Assembly (NCBI GenBank): GCA_949987705.1
Contig: OX465282.1
Location: 94,538,070 to 94,602,069, forward strand
Length of the DNA stretch: 64,000 bases
Direction of reading: 5' to 3'
Source of the DNA: Thereva unica
Lineage: Eukaryota > Arthropoda > Insecta > Diptera > Therevidae
Shown: positions 11,805 through 20,295 of the stretch, one piece after another
Numbering within the stretch: the stretch's first letter is position 1
How the letters are laid out: each line of letters begins with the position of its first letter
The notes under the pieces: generated by a model
Seen by the model: only the letters and a program-made list of their open reading frames with translations
Told to the model about the DNA's origin: nothing
The model's database searches: none
Program-made: the position numbers and the translations under genes

Positions 11805-11965
11805 GAATAAGTGAGCTCAGGAATCACCCTTTGTACTACCAGTCGGTCACGTCTTTGAAGTCAGGGTGCGTTGTCTATTAGGAAGCTTGATTTGAAGGAT
11901 AGAAGAGAATGGGATAGGTTAGGAGCCTGGAGGATCAGGCCTACCTGGAAACCGCCTTGTTGTAT
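11805..11965 (-). pseudogene. Small fragment of the same Jockey-type RT 3' region
   Basis: The stretch around ACCCTTTGTACTACCAGTC followed by GTCTATTAGGAAGCTTGA resembles 56320-56400 (ACCCTTTGCACTGCCAATCC, then GTCTAGTAGTAAGCTCA) and, more weakly, 9480-9500. Only nucleotide-level similarity by eye supports it. Confidence 0.35.
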
Positions 11966-12140
11966 TGGTATGCCTGTCTACTTGCTTCGTCTACCTCCTC
12001 TGGTGGCAGCTAGTGGACGTATTCTGAGTTCTGAAAGAGGATGGCAATTTCACCTAAATTCTCGTCTAACTTCTTTAAAATAGACTCGTCTATGCCGAAA
12101 ACTGACTTCTGCGCATGGGCTACGAAGTTTCAACTGAACT

Positions 12141-13470
12141 GTGCGTGCGCGATCGCAAGTGGTGTTTTGTGGAAGGGTCGCATTTAAGGGATATAGCGCC
12201 GCATGTGACTCTCGAGCAGCGGCTTGCCGAGTACATTTACTTGAAGTTTTGGAAAGTAAGTTTCCAGATAGTAAAAATGGAACTGCTATAATTGAATATG
12301 TCATTGGCGAATCCGAAATTGCTTTATTATGTCGGAAATTGGATGAAAATAAATTCGGTATTTTGACCGCGGTAAAATCAAGTCAGGTGCGATTTTTTTA
12401 TCACCAACGGAATAAAATCGTCACCCAGTTTTGGGATCTCTCACAGGTCTTCAGTGAAGATGGATCCGTTACGAGTGTTACTGCGGAGCACTTCTTCAAC
12501 GCTTTATATTCGCGAATTCTGAATTATATGTATCCAGTTGTCTTAAAAACTAATTTCCAGGGATATTTAAAGCAAAATGCGCATACCATTCTCTATATTT
12601 GTGTGCTAGCGAAGCATACAAATAATTGACCCGTTCTGTAGAAGAAACACGCACTCGCACGCAACGTTTACAGCTTCTTCCGCTGCAATTCGAAGAGATT
12701 ATCGGAGTACAGACAGTTTCAAGTTTTCGTTGAAACTGACAACCACAAATTGTTACATTCCTCGCAAACCCGATTGTTATCCTTTTCAGTAGTCATGGAA
12801 AGGATTTGCGAACCAGTTCTCCCGATTGTACTTCACCGAAAAGTAGAGGAAGGAAAAACTCGTTACTGCAGAAAATATTTTCCACAGTTTAAACGACCCA
12901 TTCATGAAAATATATTTGCTATTTTTAAAATGGGCCCTGCCAAAGTTCATCCGAACAAATGAGCTTTTCCAGTCGAGCACAGTTGTGATTACTGATTGTA
13001 CGATGAAATGATCAAATTCTACCAAGATCTGCTTGGCTGTTATTTGGAAAACCGGTACAATAATTCAAATGACATTTCAAAAGGAGATCTGGAAAATAGC
13101 TCCCAGTTTAAATTAAAATCTCACATGTACATGGGAATTGATGTTAACATACAAGTGAGTAATCCGAAAATTGTAGAGCGTCCGGATTTGATTGAATATT
13201 TTCTGGGCCGGTGTCAGGAATTCCTCATCAAAGGATGTGACGAGATAAAAATGCGGTACAATTTCAGGAATGCCATTCCTCCAAACATCAAAATCTGCAA
13301 GCCTGCGAATGATAATATTTTTCGACTAGAAATTCCACCCCCACCACTGATTCATTTACTCACCAATTCACCGAGGATCAGCACAACTGCCGACTACTAA
13401 AAAATTTATGATGAATGGCGCTAACTACCACTTCACAACTTTGAAAACGATGATTTTTAGTTAGCAGAAC
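12141..13470 (+). pseudogene. Decayed hAT-superfamily transposase (ZBED5-like type)
   Basis: Two open blocks carry hAT-like sequence. The first, 12141-12629, contains VIGESEIALLCRKLDENKF and HNKIVTQFWDLSQVF. This resembles the region where hAT/ZBED transposases read ...ESTD..., then a phrase about VRFYD and IVTQFWDL; the first catalytic Asp region is deleted here (the residues after NKFGIL do not form the usual D-E-S-T-D). The second, 12996-13400, contains KPANDNIFRL preceded by ERPDLIEYFLGRCQEFLIKG, the helical segment found before the C-terminal dimerisation domain. A near-frame continuation (DEWR, LPLHNFEND) reaches about 13450. The segment between the blocks holds stops. A MITE at 13480-13925 interrupts the tail, which may continue briefly after it. 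Confidence 0.65.
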
Positions 13471-13479
13471 AGCATGTGA

Positions 13480-13925
13480 ACCGTTGAGAATCATAGTGGC
13501 GTAAGTCAAAAATTTTCAAAAATTGAGTTAAAACTAAATTATACTATTTACGCATCACCCTGTTCAGCCCCATATTAAAAGTAGCTATAAGTTACCGTTA
13601 GAACCCCAGACGATGTCTTCAGAACTAAAGGTTTGTGCCAAATTTGAGCATCACCGGATATCGGGAAGTGGCCGAAAAATCGGTCGCAAAATTTGTCCCA
13701 CACAGAAAACGAAGTTAATATTATGTATAAAGCTTGTAAAAGGGTTGTTTTAACTGAAAAAAACAAACTAAAGCTTATTCTAAAATTTTGATAGTTTATA
13801 AAGTGGCATATAAGAATTACATATTCGTATCTCTAGACGGGATTTTTTTTTGAAGAACAACGCGGAGTTTCATTTTACTTCGAATTAATAAAACATGACT
13901 TACGCCACTATGACTCTCAACGGCT
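13480..13925. mobile_element. 446-bp MITE inserted in the hAT pseudogene, with target duplication
   Basis: The terminal inverted repeats are about 29 bp: CCGTTGAGAATCATAGTGGC at the left and the complement of CCGTTGAGAGTCATAGTGGC at the right, with one internal mismatch. CATGTGA (13473-13479) is repeated directly after the element (13926-13932), and the match extends to 8 bp if the next A is counted. There is no coding capacity. The TIRs plus a 7-8 bp duplication fit a non-autonomous hAT or P-like element. Confidence 0.85.
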
Positions 13926-14056
13926 CATGTGAAGAACGCAGTTGGCTGTCCGGAGTTTAACCCGTCAAAGGACAAGCTGTCAAGAATGACAACTGCCACG
14001 CCATATAAAACTGTGAAAACATCGTTTACAGGCCAGTTACCAGCACATGATGTTTT

Positions 14057-14486
14057 TGTTACCGTACTAACGGTGATTACGAATTAAAGTCACTGATTTA
14101 AATATCTATTTTATTTAATTAAATTAATACAAGCGCACTTAATACGTAATCCTTAATATGTACTTAAGTTCTTTAATACTCGGAATATTATTTATATGTA
14201 TGTTTTTTATATATAAACTATTGTTTTTTATTTGTTTCTTTTATCACTTTTTAGTTACGTGCGATGGCGTAGTCGAACACACGAGGAGAGCGAAGAATAG
14301 AATGGAGATGCTGGAAATTGGCTGTCTAGATAAACACGATCGGGACGAAACGGGACACGGGAAGATCACTGAACTTTGAGTTCGGTGATCGAGATAGTGT
14401 TCCGATTGATCGTGTTTATCGTTTTCGGAATATGTTGTGCGACTTTGTGTGAAACTTAATAATTAAGTTTGTACGCAGTCTCCACA
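14057..14486 (-). repeat. 3' LTR of the gypsy element
   Basis: 430 bp from TGTTACCGTACTAACGG to CAGTCTCCACA on the plus strand (TG...CA on both strands). It is 99% identical to the copy at 16670-17099; the substitutions seen are CTGG/CCGG, TAGATA/TCGATA and GACGAAAC/GACGGAAC. The 73-residue ORF inside each LTR is not conserved-looking. Confidence 0.95.
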
Positions 14487-14506
14487 TACTCCCCCCCCCC
14501 CCAGCG
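14487..14506 (-). other. Polypurine tract of the gypsy element
   Basis: On the minus strand a run of about ten G followed by AGTA ends immediately before the 3' LTR. This is the expected place and composition for the plus-strand primer. Confidence 0.75.
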
Positions 14507-14511
14507 TAGCG

Positions 14512-16284
14512 TTAACGGAATGTTACCGCTTTAGACGGCTTAGCTTCGTTGTCGCGGTCGCAACCGAAGGCTGGCTTTAGCCTGTCAATGGATATTGACT
14601 TGGTTGTGCCGTTCAATTTGACAACGAAGTGTTTTCGTAATCGTTTGATTACTTCATATGGGCCCTCGTATGGAGGTTCGAAAGGTTTTCGAACTCTGTC
14701 GACTCGTATGAAAACGTAGTCGGCGTTCTCCAGGGCTTCTGGCACATAGACATCCTTTTGGACGGGTTGCCGAGGATGTATTGCCTTAATGTTCTGCATA
14801 TGAGAACGAAGGCGAGAGAGGAATTCTGATTCTTCAATTGGATTCTCCTCCGTTGGGATAGAAATCGAATTGGGAAGTCTCAGATTCTGACCGTATACGA
14901 GCTCGGCTGGTGAGCATTGTAAGTCGGTCTTAATTGCCGTGCGTATGCCTAACAAGACAAGGGGAAATTCTTCACTCCAATGAGTAGTGTTGCCCCTTGC
15001 CATTAAGGCTGCTTTAAGTTGCCTGTGGAACCGTTCAACCATCCCGTTTGCTTGTGGATGGTAGGCGGTGGTCCGGATTCTATGAGTGCCGAGTAATTTG
15101 GCAACTTCATTGAATAGTTTCGATTCGAACTGCGTACCTTGATCGGTTGTGATCTCGAGTGGTACGCCGAATCGTGGGACAAATTCAGTGACGAATTTCT
15201 TTGCCACTGTTGAAGCTGAGATATCCCGAATTGGGTATGCTTCAGGCCATCGCGTGAATCTATCGACTATCGTTAAGATATAAGAGTATCCACGAGATGG
15301 GGGTAGGGGTCCCACTATATCCATATGGATATGGTCAAATCTATTATTTGGAAGTTTGAAAGCTTCCAATGGAGATTTGGTATGCCGTGAAACTTTGGAC
15401 TTTTGGCAACCTAGGCATGATCGAGACCACTCATTGCAGTCTTTATTGATCGATGGCCAGAAGTATTTCTTGGTAACGGCTCGTCTTGTAGCACGAATAC
15501 CAGGATGAGAGAGACTATGTTCGGAGTTGAACGCTAGTCTCCGTAAGGAAGTGGGTATGTAAGGCCTTGGAATGCCTATACTATTTTCACACCACACCTG
15601 ATGGGCGGTAAATGGTATTGGTGTGAGGACTAGTTTTACCCGTGAGCCGTTGCTGGGGTGCTCTTGTAGAGACTTTAGCTCTGTGTCACCTTGTTGAGCC
15701 TGAGCCAGTGTAGGCAGGTCGAAGGTGACCGAGTCGACGTTGTCGGTTGCTAGTGAGCGCGACAAGTAGTCTGCGACAACGTTTTGTTTACCAGACACAT
15801 GTCTGATGTCTGTGGTAAACTGAGAGATTAGACCCAAATGTCTGGTCTGTCGAGGGGATCGTTCGGTCTTTGTGTGAAGGGCGCGAACCAGTGGTTTGTG
15901 ATCAGTATAGACCACGAAATTGCGTCCTTCAACGAAGTAACGGAAGTGTTTGATCGCTGCATAGATTGCGAGAAGTTCGCGATCGAATGCAGAGTACTTC
16001 CGTTCTGTTGGTGACAGCTTTTTGGAATAAAAAGCTAGAGGTTGCCACCGATGACCGTTGAATTGTTCCAAAACGCCTCCGATTGCATAATCAGAGGCGT
16101 CAGTCGTAAGACTGTATTTTGCATCCTCGATTGGATGGTTCAGCAGAGTTGCTTCAGCCATCGAGGTTTTCACCTTGAGGAATGCCGCCTGACATTCTGC
16201 TGGCCAGTCAAAAACTTTATTGGCACGTGAGCGGTTGAGAAGGTCTCTCAAATGCTCGTTTATAGGCACCAACTGTTCAGCCAA
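14512..16284 (-). CDS. Gypsy Pol C-terminal part: RNase H and integrase
   Basis: A 590-residue open frame. Residues 1-55 are the end of the RT connection (FDWPAECQAAF). RNase H follows with its acidic residues in TTDASDYAIGG (about residue 64), FDRELLAIYAA (about 100) and YTDHKPLV (about 125), then KQNVVADYLSR. The integrase zinc domain has HSLSHPG and CLGCQKSK (about 255-295). The integrase core has HMDIVGP, TTDQGTQF and NGMVERFHRQ, so D, D and E are all present. The C-terminus (to about 590) ends in the usual basic tail. The first Met lies within what is normally mid-Pol, so the start is an artefact of the upstream deletion. Since gag, protease and the RT catalytic core are missing, the protein could not support its own transposition. 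The frame is uninterrupted, in line with the young LTRs. The RNase H wording and the tRNA-Trp site point to the CsRn1 lineage. Confidence 0.95.
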   Translation of the reverse strand: MAEQLVPINEHLRDLLNRSRANKVFDWPAECQAAFLKVKTSMAEATLLNHPIEDAKYSLTTDASDYAIGGVLEQFNGHRWQPLAFYSKKLSPTERKYSAFDRELLAIYAAIKHFRYFVEGRNFVVYTDHKPLVRALHTKTERSPRQTRHLGLISQFTTDIRHVSGKQNVVADYLSRSLATDNVDSVTFDLPTLAQAQQGDTELKSLQEHPSNGSRVKLVLTPIPFTAHQVWCENSIGIPRPYIPTSLRRLAFNSEHSLSHPGIRATRRAVTKKYFWPSINKDCNEWSRSCLGCQKSKVSRHTKSPLEAFKLPNNRFDHIHMDIVGPLPPSRGYSYILTIVDRFTRWPEAYPIRDISASTVAKKFVTEFVPRFGVPLEITTDQGTQFESKLFNEVAKLLGTHRIRTTAYHPQANGMVERFHRQLKAALMARGNTTHWSEEFPLVLLGIRTAIKTDLQCSPAELVYGQNLRLPNSISIPTEENPIEESEFLSRLRSHMQNIKAIHPRQPVQKDVYVPEALENADYVFIRVDRVRKPFEPPYEGPYEVIKRLRKHFVVKLNGTTKSISIDRLKPAFGCDRDNEAKPSKAVTFR

Positions 16285-16649
16285 TTTTGGGATAAATCGA
16301 AAATCGAAAATGCAAAAACAAAAATTCCTTTTGCTATATGATACCGATTTTCAATTTTTATTGATATTAATGGTGTATTATGACCTTTGTCGGTTTTATT
16401 CTTTTGCTTCTAAGTAAGAAATAAAATTCCGCTAGTGGAAGTTTGTTACGGGTTCTTGTCATTAACAAAAAAAAAACTTTAACAAAAGGCAATTATATCA
16501 TGGCTACATGTACGTTGTAAGATCTTCTCTAGATCAATTATGCCAGCCCACTTTTTCACTTTCACGTTATTTTATTACGTAAAACAACAGTAAATGGTTT
16601 GATTCGTTTTGATAAAATTATATTTTTATCTGAAATAACAATGCGCGTG
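16285..16649. other. Residual 5' internal region of the gypsy element
   Basis: About 365 bp between the Pol frame and the primer-binding site, AT-rich, without gag-like coding sequence. The deletion joint should lie near 16290, where the Pol similarity stops abruptly. Confidence 0.6.
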
Positions 16650-16667
16650 CGCGTCGGGGTTACCACT
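16650..16667 (-). other. Primer-binding site resembling the tRNA-Trp 3' end
   Basis: On the minus strand, a few bases after the 5' LTR, the sequence reads TGGTAACCCCGACGCG. The complement of insect tRNA-Trp starts TGGTGACCCCGACGTG (recalled), so it matches at all but two positions. tRNA-Trp priming is characteristic of CsRn1-type gypsy elements. Confidence 0.75.
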
Positions 16668-16669
16668 TT

Positions 16670-17099
16670 TGTTACCGTACTAACGGTGATTACGAATTAA
16701 AGTCACTGATTTAAATATCTATTTTATTTAATTAAATTAATACAAGCGCACTTAATACGTAATCCTTAATATGTACTTAAGTTCTTTAATACTCGGAATA
16801 TTATTTATATGTATGTTTTTTATATATAAACTATTGTTTTTTATTTGTTTCTTTTATCACTTTTTAGTTACGTGCGATGGCGTAGTCGAACACACGAGGA
16901 GAGCGAAGAATAGAATGGAGATGCCGGAAATTGGCTGTCTCGATAAACACGATCGGGACGGAACGGGACACGGGAAGATCACTGAACTTTGAGTTCGGTG
17001 ATCGAGATAGTGTTCCGATTGATCGTGTTTATCGTTTTCGGAATATGTTGTGCGACTTTGTGTGAAACTTAATAATTAAGTTTGTACGCAGTCTCCACA
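16670..17099 (-). repeat. 5' LTR of the gypsy element
   Basis: 430-bp partner of 14057-14486. Because the element is on the minus strand, this copy would hold the active promoter. Confidence 0.95.
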
Positions 17100-17668
17100 A
17101 TGTTTACATGGATGCCACTGGGACGGGGGAGGTAATGGAAGATTTTACGTTCTAAGGCCGCTATCCAGAATGTTACGTTGTTGGCTATGGAGCCTTGGCA
17201 TCTTAATTTAATTATTACTGGATAGCGGCCTTAAAACATTATTACATTGTAATAGCTGCCTAAGTTTCACTCAGATTGTTGCAAAATCTTCAAACATGTG
17301 TTTTGCTAGCTGCTTTCTGTTTCCAGCTTGGGAGAGAATTTGTAAAGGAACATGAAAGTACAACTTTAATCAACAATAAAGGAAAGATTACGAATACATT
17401 TTGAAAAAATCACTTCGAACCACAAAGAACCACAATCCACTTGCATTAAGGATAATTTGCTTTTGTTTACATTCTCCTCAAGCCAAATAGAATATATGTT
17501 GCAACAAGCTAACCGCTAACAGCTAACCACTGAAATGAAATATAATGTCTTTTAATTTAACATTGTTCTTTAATTGAGGGATAAGCTTCCACCTTGTATA
17601 TTCCTGATTGGTGGTATGTATAAAGCATGTGTACATTGAAACGTCAACTCCACGGTTTACTAACAACC
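17100..17668 (+). repeat. Exon-bearing dispersed repeat, copy 2
   Basis: Reverse-complement match of 4146-4768, starting at TTTACATGGATGCCACTGGG. The exon-like block beginning LGREFVKE is kept, but copy 2 has lost about ten codons after the INN that follows, and its second half is frameshifted. The hairpin (CCGCTATCCAG...CTGGATAGCGG, 17155-17235) is better preserved here than in copy 1. The gypsy element was inserted at its left end, and about 12 bases of the repeat remain on the far side at 14044-14055. Confidence 0.65.
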
Positions 17669-17829
17669 GAGAGAACTAGGCGCGTTTTTTAAACTGTGGG
17701 GTCCCCTAGGCCTACTCCACTTATAAGCACAGGAAAGATTCTAACACCTAGGTAGAATTCTGAGCTTTACCTAGTACTGACACTGTTGTTTAGATTTTAT
17801 TTAAACTGAATATCTTCGAAACAATACCG

Positions 17830-17990
17830 TTCTAATCATATGTCTAGTAGGAAGCTTAGCTCGAAATATAAATTAAGTTTCAGGTTACGACGAGCCACGG
17901 GGTGAGATGAGAGATGGCAATGAGCCCCGCGTAAACTCCTGGATATTGTAGGAGTTCGGAAATACAATCTGGTAGATATTGATTTCACTA
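17830..17990 (-). pseudogene. Jockey-type RT C-terminal fragment
   Basis: The minus-strand translation includes FPNSYNIQEF, the same block as in the fragment at 9475-9690 (PNSYNI). TCTAGTAGGAAGCTTAGC at 17842 matches the family at the DNA level. Very short and interrupted. Confidence 0.45.
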
Positions 17991-18324
17991 TTTACTTTAG
18001 TAGTTCATGAATCCACTAAAAAATTAGTGGGCAGGTCTATGCTGACTAATTGAATTAGCAAAATTTAATTTTTCTCTTTATTACTAAGTGGTAAGACAAG
18101 GGTTCAAGGACGTAGCCAGGGGAGGGGTTTTGGGGGTTCAACCCCCCCCCCCCCCGAATGAAAAAAGACATCGCAGATAGCATGAAAAATTAAATAATAA
18201 TAAACAGTTTTTCTTCAATTGTATACTAAATTTGAGATAGGCAGAAAACCATTCAAATCGCATTTTTTCTTCTTAGAAATACGTTTGGCGACAGCTATGT
18301 ATAGCGCCAACCAAACGAGATGAG

Positions 18325-18465
18325 GTTTCTCAAAAGGCTATTTTCCATGCGCAGTAGCATTCTTGGTACATTTCGAAGCGGAAATTTGAAAATACATAAG
18401 CGAATGTCTTATTCATATGTGTGCAATGTTTATTGGTGTGTAATTTGCATTTCCGAAGAAAGGAA
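18325..18465. repeat. Diverged copy of the 30975-31201 MITE interior
   Basis: Shares TTTTCCATGCGCAGTAG, GGAAATTTGAAAATACATAA and the following 60 bases with 31017-31150. The terminal repeats seen at 30975-31201 are not preserved here. Confidence 0.6.
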
Positions 18466-18649
18466 AAAATATCTAAATGACTATGTATAAAAAAAGTAAA
18501 AAAGTATAGGGGGGAAGGGGAGGTCTCATTTACACAGATCATTATTATGATTCTTACAAAAACCCATTCTGCCGTCACAACATCCACGACTGTTCTGAAC
18601 TGCCGCGGGTCTCTGTGTGAGATTGCCATTCAGTTTCATATAAAACTTT

Positions 18650-19192
18650 GTTGGATTCCTAGACATAGGTAATAGGATTAGGGGAACCGTAGGGCAGATG
18701 AGCTTGCTAGACAGGGAACCGAAGTGGAAAGGACACCCCACTTAACCCGGATAAGAATGACCTACAAACTAGCTTGGAGGAAAATCTGATTAGCTCGAGA
18801 TGGGTTGAGATGGACTACAGCAACGGTGTTCCGCACTCTTCATGCAATCTGGCCAACTTTGGACGCAAAGCGTTCAAAATTTCTAGTTTTGTTAAACATA
18901 AAGGAGATAACCCATGTAATAAATGCTCTGATCGGTCACTACCCCTTTGGCCGGCACGCCGAAAGATTAAGACTTCCCCACAACGACTTATGCTGATGTT
19001 GTGGTAATGAAGAAGAGGAAGAAACTGTCTCCCATCTTCTCTGTACATGTCCCGCCCTCGCAAGGAAAGAGGGACCTTCCTTGGCTCACCCTTCCTTGAT
19101 GCATTGAGCGAGCTGCAAAATACTGGGGTCCCTGAACTCTGTCGCTTTATCAAAAGCTCCAAATGGCTTGAAATGGCCTGCTCTTTGTTCCA
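18650..19192 (+). pseudogene. RNase H C-terminus and zinc finger of a non-LTR ORF2
   Basis: Near 18693-18735 the frame reads ADELARQGTEVER, the end of RNase H. Further on, FGRHAERLRLPHNDLC followed after a stop by CCGNEEEEETVSHLLCTCPA gives the CxxC...H...C finger that closes LOA/Jockey-type ORF2 proteins. The last block (LCRFIKSSKWLEMACSLFQH) is in a different frame, so at least one frameshift and two stops are present. It is the best-preserved zinc finger of this type in the window and may show what the LOA element at 56557 has lost. Confidence 0.75.
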
Positions 19193-19423
19193 ACACTAGA
19201 ATGGCTAATGGCATCACAATGGGCCCAATAGCGTGCCATTTCAACCTAACCTACAAAAACCCCTCCCGAAGCAAAATCCTGGCTACGTCCTTGCAAGGGT
19301 TCTTTTAACTATTAACAAGTAAGATTATTTAAATATTTAGTATTTACCATTTATTAAATATGAAATTAAGTTTATCTTCAATAAACTAAGGTAATGCTAT
19401 ATTCATATTTTTTAATGAGAATA

Positions 19424-19513
19424 CCCGCGAAATTTTTAGTCCACCTACTCCCAACCATTACTATCGCGACTTTGACATCGTGGCATCGAGAAACAACTCG
19501 CTGGAGTGTTATG
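19424..19513 (-). mobile_element. SINE, middle part, left half of a split copy
   Basis: Matches the body of the SINE at 37430-37502 (CACCTACTCCCAACCATTAC, then CAACTCGCTGGAGTGTTATG) and stops exactly at TTATG, where the 5.0 kb element begins. The missing right half resumes at 24524. The poly(T) end is lost or diverged. Confidence 0.85.
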
Positions 19514-20002
19514 CCAGTGAGCAATAACAACAAGAGTGATTAGGTAGAGCTCAAGGACAAGTAAAAGAGTTAAAGATATGAAAGAAGGGATAAACAATAA
19601 CATTAAGTAAAAATAAAAAAAAAAAAAAAAACAAACGCGCGATGAAGATATATTTGATGCAAAAAGCACAAGAGTATGAAAGAAACCGAAGATGTTCCTT
19701 GTTACCCCTATTGGAATTCAAATGGAAGTAAAATTGGAACAGAGCACGTGTAGTCGGTATAAATTGTGAGAATGTATGCGTTAAAATTACATGTTGGTAC
19801 AGCATTTGAGTTACTTAATTACACTTGTATGGCCAGTAAACAAAGCGGGAATCGCGCGATTTTTATTTATTATATCTATTTACTGTATTTATAAAATTTA
19901 TATTAATTTAAATCTATTTACTGTATTTATAAAATATTTAAAAACGTCTTTATTAAGACGATTTATAAAAGTGAATTCAGTTAACATTGAGTGAGAATAC
20001 AT

Positions 20003-20150
20003 TATCACTTTTAACATAGCATATCACTTTTATAATCACAATATATTGACTTTATATCACCAGTGAGCAATAATAATAATTATTGCTCGCTGGTACCACT
20101 TTTATAAATCACACTTTTAAATCACTTTTATATCACTTTTATAAATCACA
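20003..20150. repeat. Subterminal cluster of short TCACTTTTA motifs with an internal TIR palindrome
   Basis: Variants of ATCACTTTTATA occur about six times here. In the middle, 20060-20093 is a 34-bp near-palindrome made of the element's own TIR (CCAGTGAGCAATAATAA) followed by its complement. Such clusters can be transposase binding sites in other TIR elements; that role is an inference. Confidence 0.6.
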
Positions 20151-20295
20151 ATTGCCTGCTCAGAGCCGGCCTCTGTCGGGCACGTCGCCGTCGGTCCTAA
20201 AGCCAAAACTCTTAATAATTTAAAATTAAACACAAATTAATAATTTAACAAAAAACAAAAACGTATAATTTACAAATAAAAATTTAATAATTATA

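Larger units (their letters stand above)
14056..17099 (-). mobile_element. Internally deleted Ty3/gypsy LTR retrotransposon, CsRn1-like
   Basis: A complete LTR-internal-LTR unit lies on the minus strand. The two LTRs are about 430 bp and differ at only three positions that I can find. The internal part is about 2.2 kb, so gag, protease and most of the reverse transcriptase are absent, while RNase H and integrase remain in one frame. A tRNA-Trp-like primer site and a G-rich polypurine tract flank the internal region. ATGTTT occurs directly before (14050-14055) and after (17100-17105) the element, a 6-bp target duplication if the LTR starts at 14056. It sits in copy 2 of the exon-bearing repeat. 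Confidence 0.93.
18105..19293. mobile_element. Non-autonomous hAT-type element, 16-bp TIRs and 8-bp target duplication
   Basis: CAAGGACGTAGCCAGG stands at 18105-18120 and its exact reverse complement at 19278-19293. CAAGGGTT directly precedes (18097-18104) and follows (19294-19301) the unit. A TIR beginning CA and an 8-bp duplication are the hAT signature. A GGAGGGGTTTT-type stretch next to both TIRs extends the symmetry. No transposase frame is present. The interior carries a non-LTR ORF2 tail (18650-19192) and a stretch shared with the MITE at 30975-31201, so the element either captured or was invaded by other DNA. A run of about 15 C follows the left TIR (18142-18156). Confidence 0.85.

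Noticed and set aside
14158..14379. 73-residue ORF repeated at 16771-16992
   Set aside because: It lies entirely in the two LTRs, so the repetition comes from the LTR pair and not from a conserved small gene.
18774..19162. Overlapping ORFs on both strands
   Set aside because: Only one plus-strand frame fits the RNase H/zinc-finger pattern; the others are shadows.
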